Assembly (NCBI GenBank): GCA_028023455.1
Contig: JAQFVV010000032.1
Span: 1,242,001-1,306,000, forward strand
Length of the DNA: 64,000 nt
Direction: 5' to 3'
From: Epiperipatus broadwayi
Lineage: Eukaryota; Onychophora; Udeonychophora; Euonychophora; Peripatidae
The translations under genes and the position numbers were made by a program. The notes under the pieces were generated by a model, which ran no database searches, was not told the DNA's origin, and worked only from the letters and a program-made list of their open reading frames with translations. Numbering within the stretch: position 1 is the first letter of the stretch; every line of letters starts with the position of its first letter. Shown piece by piece: positions 1 through 13,546 of this stretch.

Positions 1-3000
1 TGTAACTATAACACAGTCCTATTTGTAATGCCAGGCTAAATCGTGGAAAATGTAAGTTACCCTTGATGAATGATGGTAGCCCTTGCAACCTACATAAATC
101 ATATTATAATAATTTATCTACAAATATATTTATTAATTGATGTACAAATTATTTTTCTTTAATATAATTAATAATCATGTAACAGCAATTTATTTGCAAA
201 GTATAATCATTAATTGATATGCAATTTATTTCTTTAACAAAGTCCTTTAACCTTTATACATTGTGACCTTCCAGGTTGGCACCAGGAAGAAATGTGGGAG
301 GTTCACATTGTACCAATAATGACCGAAGATAACTATTAGGAAATAAGTGAATTAGTTAAAAATTATCAAGACCTTAGTTGGGCATACCAGTCATTAAAAT
401 TTTAGGTTATGTGTGTCTGGTAGTGGGAGAAGAAGATGGACAATATCAAGGATTGTGAGAGCTAAATTAGTAGGAATGTTTGCTTGTAAAGCCATAACAG
501 GTGTTTGTTTGTTCATTGTTTTTCTAACTCACTGTCTACTCCCATCCAAGATTTAACTTGTATGTGTGGGTGTATGTCTATTTTACATCATCTCACACTT
601 CATTCATATTTTACATTATTTTTATAATATCCAATTGTAATAGCAGAATTCACGTGCCAGAGGACAGATACACACATATACCATTAATTAATATGATTTT
701 TATTTATTAATTACATAAAATCTTACATTTAAAATTGTACAAGTTATTTATTTATTTGTTATTAGTTAGCATTTGTAAGTTTAATATTTAATTTTTTCTT
801 TTCCCCCAATATTCTATTAATAAATTTTTTTTTTCCAAGCAAGAAAATTCTTGCATATCGCCAAGCTCATTATAACAAAAAAAAAAAATAGGCTTGGCTC
901 AGCAGTTTTTCACAAGAGATTCCAAGTAGAAAACGGAGACAAGTGAGAAAAAAGACAGAACAGTTATAAAAATTGAAATAATTTCTAAAAAAAAATACAA
1001 AATAAGTGATCTAAAATTGTGAAAATTCGCTACTATTCCTTTAAGAAAAAAGTTCTCTCATACTACTCAGAATAGGACTGTACATGGAGGGCTAAATTTT
1101 AAAAGGTACCCAGCTCTGGCTTTTATCAACTAATAATTTAGATTTAATTTGTTCAAAAATGCATGAATATTATATAAAATTGTTAATTATAGTTTACTAT
1201 AATGTATTTATAATGAATAAATGATGTCGGAATTGTATAAATTACTAACAATGAAGTTAACTAGAAAAAGTGGGCTGAATTCTTTAATGAAACGCTTTAT
1301 GGAGTCTGAATTAATAAATTTTCTGTTCTTGCTATGCAAAATAAAATTAAAATTAAAAGTTATTTATTATAATCCTCTGCATTATTGGAATAGCCATGAA
1401 TATTAAACTTCCTGATCATTCGCACCTATAAAAAAATGAGTGATAGAATGTGTGACTTAATAATATTTAATGATTAATTATAAATAGTGTATGGAAGCAT
1501 GGATAAACCAAATAACCTTGGATTTAAATGTTGTGAAATGTTTACTGAATGCTAGCAAATCAAAAGGAATAAAGTCATAATTTTTTCTTTGAATAATTTT
1601 ACCGAGTTGGAGATTTTGTTTCTTATGACCAATAAAGTGATTCCAATACACACAAAGGCTGTATACGATATCTATTAGAAAACTCTAAGAACATTGGAAA
1701 TTGTTGTAGCTTTTGTCAAATTTCACTTCAGGCTGCAGGAGCAATGTTTATATGTTTTTAATGTTATTAATTCGTCGTTATCATTGTGAGCTGCGTATAT
1801 TTCCGTTTAAACTTTCAAGTCTGAACTAAAAAAAAAAAAACTTTTATTTTAATGATTAAATGTTGGCATGTATTTCTTCCTACTGCCTATAATAGATATG
1901 TAGATTTTTTTTATGCTTAATGTAACTTATTATTGTTATTTGTTTATATGCCTAATCTCCATGAGAACGTCTCTGAGATCTTGGTATAAAGTACCAAGTC
2001 AGTAATTTTTTTTTTTTTTGGTATTATGTTAAAAGAAAAATGGATATCCTCGTGCTCATGTTATTAGTTCAAATTAAATATTTTAATATTATGCCTTAGT
2101 TAATAATGATAGATAGATGCATAAAGATATTTATGCCAGTATGCAGAATAGTTAAACTTACTTGACCATAGTGACTTTAAGTTGGAATTCAATATTCATA
2201 ATTCTCACAAGTAATACATTCGTGTAGATTTAATTATTGTTAATATGACATTTTAGTGTTTCAAATGATTTAGAAATCATTTTATATATATAATCGTATG
2301 TTCGCAGGTGTGTGCACGGTTGTAAACTATTTACTAAATTTGTACTTTGCTTTTCTATCAGTCTCAGTTTGGTGCCGTGTGTTAAAGAAAGATGAAGAAT
2401 TAAGAGTTTGTCTGCTTATAAATTCGTTTATATATGAAATGTGTTGAGTGCATTTGGATGAAGAAGCTGTCTTGAAGGGTGATTTTGGTACGTGGATTGA
2501 GCAATGCTCTCCGTGGTTACTTATTTGTTGAGCCGTGGGTGGTGGCAGATGTTCTGGTTTAATAATATATGCTGAGATATTTGTATTTCCTAAATGAAAA
2601 TGCCCCATTGATTGATGATAAGTCGGCTGAGTTCCGCAACATTTGTGTCCTAAAAGTTGGTAGATGTTTATTGAAGAATTAAGTTTGAATTTGGAGATTT
2701 TAGTTGACCCTCACTTGCGTATATGTGAATATTTGTTTATTGTTACTCCCCTCTCTTTCTTCATTCCGTATAATTATCATCAAGTAATATATGTTGGTTA
2801 TAGCAGATAAACGTTTTAAGGATTTCTATAAAATGCTTGAAATAAGATTATTAATTTAAAAATTAGCTTGCTGCACCATCCATATTCCGATAGATATAAT
2901 TAATGAATGCTTTGTGTTTATGATCTTATATATGCACACACATTCGGAAATATGATTGAATTAAAGATACAAAAAGAAACCATTATTAGAATTGTGAGTT

Positions 3001-6000
3001 CTGCGTAACTTGACAGATTATGGTACATATTGTCATTATTATCATTATTAATTCATCCTCCCCAATATGAGCATAATAGTATATTATAGAAATTATCTTA
3101 TTTAAAGCTAATTTGATAAAGTCAGTATTAAGTTTCATATTATAGATATGCATTTGTAGGCATATGAAAATTTTACTTTATCTAATAGAAAAATAATAAA
3201 ACTGTCACTTGGGTTTATATAGCAAATATTAACCTAAAGATATCCAGAAATAATTTTATAGCATCAGTTGATTTTTTGATACTGTTTGTTTTGGCTTATT
3301 AAGAGCACAAGTGAGAATAGATATATGAAAATTGGTTTTTATATTATAATTTTCTTTTATTGTTTATTGTTGGTAAATGAGAAAATAGTGATAAATATAA
3401 ATAAGATAATAAATAGGAAGTGTCTTCAAATATTAAGTGTACAAAATTGTATAATTAATGTTATTTAATTAAGTATGTGTTTAATGTAAAGGTAATGTTA
3501 AAATCATCATCGATGTGTTGTAAAATAGGGTTTTCTTGTAATAAATGTTTTGTCAAAAATAAGATCCCCTCTGAACTCTATTATCATGTACGCTCAATTG
3601 ACCATTTCCACACACACATATATTCAACATAATATAACTATGGAATTTATTAATTTGCCAGTATGTGCCATTTATTTAAACAGATCTTAACATTGTAGTG
3701 CCAAAATATGCTTTTACCTTGCTTGGAATAGATATGGTACGAGATAAAACCATACCCGATCCTTATCACTGTCTATACTTTATTGAGTGTAATGATTATC
3801 AATTTCGCAAGAGCCCTTATTATTTAATAGATGCTTATAATATAGTTAAATCAACATTATATAATTGTTATTTATGAATGCTTCTATCATCCCCATTAGC
3901 ATCCTATATTACCACCATACCCTATAACTCCCAACTGAGCTAAGCCATAGAGTAGTAGCAGCATAAAAGTCTTATCAATAAGTAGAAATGCAATTTCAAT
4001 TATAAATTTATTCTATCTTGTATAGAATTGTCACCTGGGCATTTCTTTGTACATAAAGTGAGATAGGTGAAGAGAGCAGAGGTTACAACATCATAGTATC
4101 AATACATTTATAGATAATGTAACACATTCATTGTACCTTTAACCCCGATTTCAATAAAGTGAAATATAATTTCTGCGCATGTATGAATTCATAAATATAA
4201 CACTTCTTCGACTCACATGTCTCCTAGTACTTTCACATACATATGCTCTATAATGGCATAGACATTAATGCTATCTTTATCACAATAATCATAAGGAATG
4301 GTCTTTTTTAGATCCTAATCTGCTTATATAACAATAACTATAAAGAGATGGCCTTATTCCTAAACCTAATTTAATACTATTACAATTTATACAGGGATGA
4401 CCCGTTCTAAGATTGATCCCTAACTCATTAAACTGACAGGAATGTATTTTCCCATATGGATGCGAATATACGTAACCTATTAAACATTTAACAAACAACT
4501 GCACATATATAAATCCATTTATATAAAATCCAATTTTCAGTAATCAAATATAAGTTTAACTACAAACAAGACTAATGGAAATAGTTATGTTAACTACAGT
4601 TATTTGTGACTTACGACAATTTGTATGTGTACATTGCATTTACATGATTGTAATTATTTCTTTATTTTTTCCTCTTATTAATAACATATAAAAGTCATAA
4701 GCTTCGTGTACATATGTGATATATAATTTTTTTATTCTTTTAAAAAATAATTTTAACAAGTAAAAAGAAGTTATTACAAATTCATTTCTTTTTTTTTAAT
4801 TGACAATTTATTTTAAATAATAACTAGATAATAAGCCTTACTTACAAATTCAAATAAGCTAAAATAAAGTACAAATCAGCCTTTAAATATAATAATCACC
4901 AAAACAAAATAATTATCATTTATTTCTTTTCTGATAAATATTAAGAAGTTCATTTACGGTGATAAGATAGTCTTGTAACTTCTAGTTGTCTTTTAAATAA
5001 GTCTATTTCTTCATTTCAGCCAAAGTTATTCAAAGTATTATTCACAAGTATTCCACATTAGATCTAGCTAACTGTTAGTAGTGTTCCTCTTTTTATTCAC
5101 AAAGCATAGTGAAATCCTGAGATTTGAATGAAGAATTCCAATCTGATCTACAGAAAAGAAAAACTGTTTTTTTTATATCAAAACTTAGTTTCTTCTTTGA
5201 ACCTACCTTGTTTTTGGTTCTTTTTTTTTTTTTTTTAACAAATTTGCATATCATTTTGCTTAGAAAAAAAAATATATTTTTTTTTAAATGAATAATGAAT
5301 TGTTCACTTCAATATATATTCTATGATTATTGTGAATTCAAATAGCCCACATCATCAAATTATTTATGAAAAAATAAGAAGTCTAAATTTAGTGTAGCAT
5401 TTAAATGTTAGCTTAAATTTTAAAGTTTGTGTCCCATCAAAATTAATGTTTATATTATCAAAAAAAAAAAAAAAGATATACTTTTGCAATCTTTTATTAG
5501 TATTAATATTCTAACTGTCATAAGATTCCTCTTTTCTAGCTTATAGTGCCTGCATTATATAGCAGAAATAATCTTCACTCAAACCCTTTGGATAAGAAAT
5601 AAAAAATCAAGATATATTAATATGATCAATGTCTCCAAAATTCCCCAAACAATTTTAGCTACAGGTCTTCATCATGGTAGAAGAAATAGTAAAACAAAAA
5701 ACTGCATAAATCCACTGGTCTTTTACTATGCTATTCAAATTAATAGCATAAAAGTTTTAATGCCAGAAGTTTATAAACTAATGTCACATTTTTCAACTAT
5801 ATAAATCTGAAACCTTTTTGCAAATTATATATATATTAGTAACTTCACCTATACTAATTATATAATGCGATTATTTGCTGAGGTATAATATTATGGATTT
5901 TCATTATTCATTTATTCATTACTCGTATTTTTAGCAAATATAATGTCAAATAATTTATTTTTATTTATTGAAAACAAAAAGATTAAAGCAACTACGGGTT

Positions 6001-7000
6001 TAATACAATTTTGGTCTGATAGATGGAAATTTATATTTTGAAAATAAGCTTCATTTGAGCAGTAACAAAGGGTAAATGAGTTAGGAAAAAAGGTTGATTC
6101 AATGGATGCCATTAATGGATTTAAGTAAAATTCTATAATTTGTTTTTTATTTAAAATAGATATATTTACTAATTGAATAAAATTTACATTGAAATTTAAA
6201 TTATATTTTATATATAATACAAGATCATATACATGCAATAAATATTTTCACATTATTCAGATTATCTTTTTACTGGTAATATAAAAATGTAGTGTAAATA
6301 TTTATTTTAAAATTGTTTTATTTTCAAAGGTATGTATGTATTATTTCTAAAGATATATATTACTAAAACAGCATGGCCTCCCTGTTGCCATCAGCGCCCA
6401 GACTCCCCAAAGTTAACTCCATTAGCCCATATCTTTATAACGAAATTATGGGAAAATATTTATTTCTAAGACTTCTCATATATATATAATGTTTTGTTAA
6501 AGTTGAATAAAATTAGAAAAGAATGGCTGTAAACACATATATGTAGGATTTAAAATTCCTCTAATTAAACATTACATAAAAATCATCATTTATGATTTTT
6601 TGCAAAACTTCTTAAAGTAGATGAATATTTTTAAGTTCTATTTCTAAAAGCATTATTATTTATTGCCAAAGAAAAGAAAGATTAATAGAATGCAATTATT
6701 TTTTTCAAAAGTCAAAAAAAAAAAACCACTGAAAGATTCAAATATCTTAAACTATCCAACTTTCAACCATGATCACTTCCATTACCTACATAAAGATTCT
6801 AAAACATTTAATTTAAAGACATACAAAAAAAAAACTCTATGTAAGTTACATTTATATATTTAATAAAAACTATAAATTACTTACAAAATTAAGTTCTATT
6901 TTTCTCCATGTTAAAAAAGTCCACATTAACTATTTCATAAAATGCAACTTTTATTCTTTAAAATATATTTAATTGGGTCGTCAGAGGAAGTTTATTATTA
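1..7000. other. AT-rich stretch with no recognisable gene
   Basis: Open frames here are at most about 108 codons, overlap on both strands, and show no domain or compositional bias I recognise. The stretch is rich in A and T homopolymers and TA runs. No tRNA, repeat pair or LTR boundary was found by eye. It could be intergenic or intronic. A short GCCATCAGCGCC motif at about 6388 resembles motifs near 7658 and 60028, but it is too short to call a repeat. Confidence 0.6.
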
Positions 7001-7164
7001 AATAAATAATTACTAATACTTTTTCAAAATACTGTATTTTTTTTTACTACAGATGCTCTGTTTCTGCAAATTTCGATTGTTTTCTTATCCCTGGTGTTCG
7101 CCACGAGATGTCACTATTTCTAGGTCAATTCCTAGAAATATACTGTTTCACCCAACAAAAAAGG

Positions 7165-7345
7165 AAATTTTCTATGCTATAAACGCAAAAAAAGAGTCCT
7201 CACGTTATGTTGGGCGGTGACAGAAGCCAACACAAAGAGACTTCTTTCTATGATAAAACACAGAAAGAGTTCCCGATGACGGCTGCCGATTATGGCTTTT
7301 TTTTTCTATGCTAAAAGTGAAGAGAAATGCCTTTATTGGCTGCCA
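7165..7345 (+). repeat. Degenerate short direct repeats (three units)
   Basis: The motif TTTCTATG followed by A-rich sequence and then an AGAG-type word occurs three times, starting near 7168, 7245 and 7302. Spacing is irregular (about 77 and 57 bp), so this is a degenerate repeat and not a clean tandem array. The region is richer in G and C than its surroundings. It lies just right of a segment (about 7045-7110) with an inverted, roughly 85 percent similar copy near 60.03-60.10 kb, which suggests that this whole patch belongs to an old dispersed element. Confidence 0.35.
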
Positions 7346-7535
7346 TAGTTGATTTTGTTATTCATTTTATCGTAATCTTTGAATATCTATTATCTCTGTA
7401 GTTTCGTGTGAAAGTGTGTGTATTTGAGCCAGTCGTAGTTTTTTAAAATTTGATTAGACATATTTTTTTTTAATATGATGTAACTTACTTGAGTGTTGTA
7501 AGTTTATTAATAATGACGTGAAGCTTCCATGAGGA

Positions 7536-7709
7536 ATGTGTAATCCTCAAAAAGTTATTCGAAAGGGTACACGCCAGCATTTATTTGACAATCACGCGAC
7601 AAATAATGTTCTCGCGAGAATTCGTTCAATAACAAGTAAGATGGCCGCCTCTAATTGCCATCAACGCCAGCGAAGTGGCGTATTTGCAAAAATAAAAATA
7701 TCATGTTGA
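7536..7709 (+). CDS. Possible short ORF of 57 codons in a CpG-containing patch
   Basis: This is an ATG-started frame of 57 codons, and I do not recognise the product. It stands out because its codons are less AT-biased than the surroundings and it contains many CpG dinucleotides. An internal ATG sits in a strong start context (AAGATGGCCGCC at about 7639). It could be the first exon of a host gene, a piece of a mobile element, or chance. There is no homologous copy elsewhere in the window, no clear downstream exon and no splice evidence beyond ordinary GT/AG dinucleotides. Confidence 0.2.
   Translation: MCNPQKVIRKGTRQHLFDNHATNNVLARIRSITSKMAASNCHQRQRSGVFAKIKISC
7610..7619. promoter_or_regulatory. 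TCTCGCGAGA palindrome (possible core-promoter motif)
   Basis: A perfect 10-bp TCTCGCGAGA palindrome lies about 20 bp before AAGATGGCCGCC. In vertebrates this palindrome is a known core-promoter element of CpG-rich promoters. Use in this organism is inference. CpG-containing words are clustered within about 100 bp (ACACGCC, CACGCGAC, CTCGCGAG), unlike the AT-rich surroundings. It could equally be promoter sequence of a mobile element. Confidence 0.3.
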
Positions 7710-8439
7710 AACAGAAAAAGTGTCTTTGTGATGAGGAAATGCGAATTCATGCTAATAAAGATCTGTTATGTTTGCCAGTTATATATAATACTCGCTGGCA
7801 AACAATCTATGCAGTAAGCCAACTTTACCCTGCCTATATATGCATACAAGAATCATAATCCCCGAGACTAACACCGGTAGAATAAGAAAAGCAGATTTAA
7901 TTACAATACACTAATATATACATATTTACATGAATACATTAAAACAATCATTATACATTTATATCAACAAACCAGAAGGTATACCAAAATAAGAAGATAA
8001 AGATCTATGCGACCTACTTTATAGTCCCTATATGCTGACTCTTGGATGTTCGAAGACCAGCAGTCCGCTACCATGCTAAATAAGCGATGTTCAGCGCCTT
8101 TCACAGCTTTACACTTGCACTCATTTTGCCAGTTCCGATTTTTCTGGATTTGATTGGTCAAATCTTGTCCGTCCGTCCATCCTGGTCGGATCAATCCCTC
8201 CCAGTTTACTTGCAGAAGCAGATTTAGACTTACATTTTACTTTGATTGATTACCCCTTTTGCAACCCAATTACTTTTTTAATTATTCATCTTGTTGATCT
8301 GCAAAGTTCCTTCGTTAATTAACCTTCCTATCTCAAAGGATGTTTTTTTTTTTTGCTATTTTATAAAATAACACAGCTATTAAAGTCTAAGATGATTTTA
8401 AATTAACAAAGTATTTTTTTTATCTTCATGTATATATAT
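7710..8439. other. Left flank of element 1, no gene supported
   Basis: A 76-codon minus-strand frame at 7964-8194 has somewhat gene-like composition but matches no family I know. It shows no neighbouring exon. The final bases before the LTR are a TA run, which supplies the 4-bp ATAT target duplication of element 1 at 8436-8439. Confidence 0.5.
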
Positions 8440-11400
8440 TGTAACCTTCCCCCGCTCCATAATAATAACAACATGCCAACATGCTAAGAATATACTAACT
8501 ATTCCGGAATTTCTTTACTTATTTATTTCCGGTCAATAATAATTAACATTAATAATAATTCCGGGTTATCTAACTCAGTCTATCAAATATATTATTATAA
8601 TTAAATAAAATAATCACTAGCTCAGAACTTTATAAACACAGTTATGTCTGTGAAATGAATCAACATAAACATCTTTTATTATTCCCATGAGACCTGGAGC
8701 AATGACAAAGGAACAAGCCGAGAGATCATTGAGATACTATCCCAATGGCATAAGAACACTATCCTAAATAATTGACTAATAGCATTCCTACGACTTTTAA
8801 AACTTTTATCATATCTTAATATTTTTAAAACAAATTCTAGCTCACATAAATAAATTAATTAAATAAAATAGAGTTAAATTAATCAAATCATATCAAATCA
8901 AATAGATAAATCAATAAGTAAATAAATAACTAAATCTCAGGTTCATAAATTGTAATTAAAACTGATTTCATATTGCCATAGTAAACTATGATAAGGGAAT
9001 TTTATGTCATAGTTCACTACGTAACGAATAACTAATTAATAAGAACAATGACAATAATAAAATAATATAATCTTCTTTTCTTTCTAGATGTATTAAATAT
9101 TTTCGTGGTAACATTTATTAATCTGATAATCAAAAGTTATGTGGTAACGTTCGCATATATTTTACTTAAATATTGTGGCAATTAACCCATGACCAATACC
9201 TGTTCTACTTATACTTCTTTCATTTTATTATGTAAATAAAACAAAATAAATTATTAAAATTTCTAATATTTATTATCCTGTGCAAAATCATAAACATGTT
9301 TAATTATAAACGTGCGTTGTGATTTCATGCATTTCATGTGTAGGAAAAACAACAACCAAGACACAAAGCTTACTAATAAAATTTTATAACATTTTATTAA
9401 CATTATAACAAATAACACTTTGTACATTATTTACAGCGGATATCCCTATTTACTTATCACAAACTTTTATTTATACCCGTTGATGTCTTAACATTATTAT
9501 TATCGAATTTTATTTTACCCTTTTACCATTAATAATTACAAAAGTATTTTACAATATTATTATTATTGGATACATGTTTTGAGCTTAGCTGAATACACAA
9601 AATTTCTATCCATTAAACTTTTCTATTTGACATTATGTCCTTATAATTTCAAAATTATATTTCTATAAGATCTTTACTGTTATGTAAAGTTATACAAAAA
9701 TTACAAAATTATACTTATTCTTGTTAGTATGGAATCCTACAGAATTTAATCCTTATGATATTTTCATGTTCCTTTTATTATCAATCATAATATAATTACT
9801 GATAAAATTTTGATCCCATCCTTAACTTTATATAGCAATTAACATTATCCACACACTATGTAAAAATACACATTTTTTTGTTATACATTTCTTTAACTCA
9901 TTTTCCAAATAAACATGCAATCTCTTTTACTAAATCTCACGTACAATATTTTAAAATCTTATTATTGTTTTAAAACTTAATTCTAAGGTTTTTTTTTTTT
10001 TTTTTTTTAAAATTATATCAGTTTAGCAATTGGCTTTAAAATTATATCATATGATTCTTCATCTTTTATAATACTTATACTTTCACTTTGGACTTATACA
10101 ATTCTACTTTACTCTAGTAAATAACTATTCTTACATAACTACTATCTAACTTACTTTCTATCTTATGTATCATTTCTATAAAATTATCTCCCTGACGATG
10201 TATTTTCATGAAATCAAGATAGCGAAGATATAGATGCGTTGGATCAAAATAAACAAGATATTATCCTTTATAAAACTTTGACAATCATGGCACAGTGAAT
10301 TTAAGGACGCCATAGAGGAGTGACTTTTATCTGTCTATCTGCCTCTAGTATTGGAAGGATGCTAAAGCTATTTCTTCAGCTTCATCACATCAGAAAGTTT
10401 CAAAGATATGTAAAAAAAACACTGTCCAGAATATATGTGCTCAGTTGTAGGGCGAAGTTATCTACACTGAAGTCACACAAATAATTATGATCCACATATT
10501 TCATTCCTTATAGTTTAATAAAACATCCTCTTGGTTTCCTTTGACATCAGTACTCCCAAGTCACTATCTGATTGATTTCTTCAGATTCATCTCTTCATTA
10601 CATCGACAAATTCTCTGTCTACTTTGCTAATAATAATAAAATTCATTTTTATTTAACTATACAGCTATTCTTAAGAAAATTCTTTACTATACTTCTCGTA
10701 TATTTCTATCTCTACTGTTATAAACTATTTGAATATTTTCAATATAAAACTCAAAAGAATCACATAATTAATATGCTACTTATTATTAATCATTTTTAGA
10801 TTATTTATTGCATGCACATTTTAAAATTTTACTACTTTCTTAAATATATGTTTGATGTTGGATAAATGTGTACTTATAACTTTTAACAACTTTCATACTT
10901 CATTCATTAATAGATGACCTATAAAAAAAAATATATTACATATTACCAATAATATTAAAATTACCAACGATCTCTATCCTCTGGATCGTATTTGTAAACT
11001 TCTCCATTCCAGGACTTCTAGTAGGTATTTAAAATTTTCCATACACACATTTTTATTTATACTAATATTTCTCTCATTCCATTAGCTCGTATATTTAAAT
11101 ATAATTATTATAAAATTTATGTTTATATGTTTCCCTAAGCTAATTCAAATTTTATACTTTAAATACAATAAAAAAAAAATAATTAAAACTATATTTACGA
11201 TACAGCTTTGTTGGACTCGCTTGGAAAATCGTTCATTGCAAAGCTAAAACAAAAAATTATATTTTATTTTCTTCAGTCACTTAATGTTCTAATTTAAACT
11301 TTTAATTCTGTTTATTAATTCTTCTTGGACGATGATCCTTAATTTTCTTCATCTTTTTCCACTTATTCTTGAGATCTCCTTTACATAGTCTGCTAGCTTT

Positions 11401-13032
11401 TTCCCCCGCGCGCTTGGTTTTCCCTCGATGCATCTTGTAATTTTATTTTAAAAATTCAATAAATTTTTCTTTATTTCCATGGATCCATTTTCCTCATTTT
11501 AGTGATTAATTATATCTGTTTAAAATAATATTCTTTCCATTCAATATCTTTTCCTTTTTTTTTTTCTATGATGAGATAAAAATGTTAGGTTCCTCTTAGT
11601 AAGTTCATATAGCACTTTATACAGGACTATGGCTTTTCTTCTATTTTTAATTTAGAAACTATATTTTAAATAATGTTTTTCCTTTAATATAACATACTTT
11701 TCTTCCTCATTCTTTTTCTATATACTTGAACGCTTATTATGATTTTTCTCATAGAGAAATATGACTTAGTTTTAAATACTTATAAAACAAATGTTCGTCA
11801 TAAGATTCTCTCGATAGCAAATAGTTGCTTTCTTATATTTTCACACAGCTTTTCCTTTGTATTTTTCCAAGTTATAGGATTTAATTTCTGGTTGAGCACA
11901 AATAATACAAAACTTATACAATTTTCACTCATTTTTCTTTCAATAATTATTTCAATTATTATTCTTGGTATTTCCATTTTATTGTAGGCTGAATGGTCAA
12001 ATTTGATTAAATCCACTGGTAAGATCACGTAGAAATTAGCAAATCATCTTTCTGGATACAAAATTATATTATCTGTTAAAGACTAACTTTAGAATAATTA
12101 TTAATTTATAAATTTAAACTACTTTTTTCAGCTTCGATGTTACAAGCAATTCAAAAAGGTTACCTTCCTCTTCAACTTTCACATTCCATCTCCCGCTTCT
12201 GTCTATCTTAGATTTTTTTCTTGCCAATTTAAATCCGTTGATTGGTCAATATTTGTTTTTAGCGCGAACAATATTAGTCATTCTATTTTGGATGATAAAT
12301 TGTACTTTTTAAATAAATATTTATGACGTAATGTCTGGAATATTACTTTAACTTAATATTATTAAATTTAATCATAGTTTGATAAAATTATTATTTGATC
12401 TTTAAAATAATTATTAAGACAATCTATAATATTTTTAACTTTAATTTTTATGATAGATGACAATTATATCTAGTTTTAAATTCACAAACTTTATTATTAT
12501 TTACCAAGTGTGTGTGTGCGTGAAAGCATGTAATATACGATCACGTGTCTATTAACTTTACAAAAATGATCTTTTATTTATGTCTCGGTTTAAATTACCA
12601 AAACTAATGTACTTTCTAAATTTTGAAAAATAAATTGAAACTTATAGGACTAAATATAATTCTCACCATCCCAAAGTTTATTAATAAAAAATATACCCTA
12701 TTAATTTTGACTAATTATAATATTATATTTCATTTATTTAATCTATTAATTCTAAAAATATTATATTCCAATTGTTACTATAATTTTAACTATCTATAGC
12801 TGTGTTATTTTGTATGGCCAGCTTTCACAACCATAAGCAATGATATTAAAACTTTATTTAACTGTTTACTTTTTAAAATACTTTATTATACTGTTATCTG
12901 TTAGGTATTTTAGCTTAAAATTGTATTACAAATCTATTATTACTTTTATATCACTTAAATATAACTTAAAATTTAAAATTTTTTTCATAATTGACCTTTC
13001 TACCCTACCTATGATCTACAGACAAGGGCACA
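8440..13032 (-). repeat. 3' LTR of element 1 (4593 bp)
   Basis: The repeat begins TGTAACCTTCCCCC and ends GGGCACA in plus orientation. By eye it differs from the partner LTR by roughly a dozen substitutions and several one-base homopolymer changes (for example near 9315, 10840, 12070 and 12650), so identity exceeds 99 percent and the insertion is young. Short open frames inside it (10572-10799, 11739-11987, 12840-13052) are AT-rich and are repeated in the other LTR only because the LTR is duplicated. I do not call them genes. The length is extreme compared with the few hundred bp usual for animal Gypsy elements. Confidence 0.92.
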
Positions 13033-13035
13033 TAA

Positions 13036-13046
13036 CTTCCCCCTTC
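13036..13046 (-). promoter_or_regulatory. Polypurine tract of element 1
   Basis: On the minus strand this is an uninterrupted 11-base purine run (GAAGGGGGAAG), separated from the start of the 3' LTR (TGTGCCC) by three bases. That is the expected place for the plus-strand primer of reverse transcription. Its position fixes the element's orientation as minus. Confidence 0.75.
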
Positions 13047-13240
13047 GAATAAAAAATTTTAAATTAAATATTCAGTTTAATATCTACTTTATTTATTAAC
13101 ATTCTTTATTTTATTATTTGCTACAACCAAATTTCATCCTACCACCTAGTACAATAAAATACACTATTTGACACATGTGTAAATATAGCCTTTAAACATT
13201 TTACCCAATTTTGGATTTTTTACTACTTGTAAAATTTTTT

Positions 13241-13429
13241 CTACTCTTCTGATGGGTATGGTATTAGGCTTCGTGCGTTATATGTTCCTTTTTCACCTTC
13301 TGGTGTAGATAGGACAAACGCATTTTCTCCTATTTTTCTCAAAATTTTGTATGGACCTTCATACAATTCCAGAAACTTTCTAAATTGGTTTCTTTGTAGG
13401 TTGCTAACATTTAAAATCTTATATTTGTT
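13241..13429 (-). pseudogene. Remnant of Gypsy integrase C-terminus (GPY/F module)
   Basis: This is a 62-residue open segment ending in TAG. It contains FRKFLELYEGPYKIL, with GPY at residues 25-27, then IGENAFVL, a short turn, and a closing YNARSLIPY block. This order (charged segment, YEGPY, hydrophobic core, NA.SL.PY) is the GPY/F module at the end of Metaviridae (Gypsy) integrases. Everything upstream in pol is missing, and a coiled-coil frame ends only about 120 bp before it. The segment begins right after a run of T followed by CAG, which looks like a 3' splice acceptor at 13430-13432. It may therefore be read as a terminal exon in a longer relative. No in-frame start codon exists, so I call it a remnant. 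Confidence 0.75.
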
Positions 13430-13546
13430 CTGAAAAAAAAAATAAGGTTATAATACATTATTAACTATACATTTTTTTTTTTTTTTTTTTTTAGGAATTA
13501 TTTGTCTTAATTATTAGGTATTCTCTTTTTTCTTTTTTTTTTTTTT

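Noticed and set aside
2327-2608. 93-codon minus-strand frame
   Set aside because: No domain, no neighbours, length expected by chance in 64 kb.
5912-6238. 108-codon minus-strand frame
   Set aside because: AT-driven composition (F, N, I, L, S), no recognised motif.
7964-8194. 76-codon minus-strand frame
   Set aside because: Gene-like composition but no recognised motif, splice context or homologue within the window.
10572-12028. Short frames repeated at 18453-19907
   Set aside because: They lie in the two LTRs of element 1 and are identical because the LTR is duplicated; AT-rich, with no known domain and on the strand opposite to the element for the most part.
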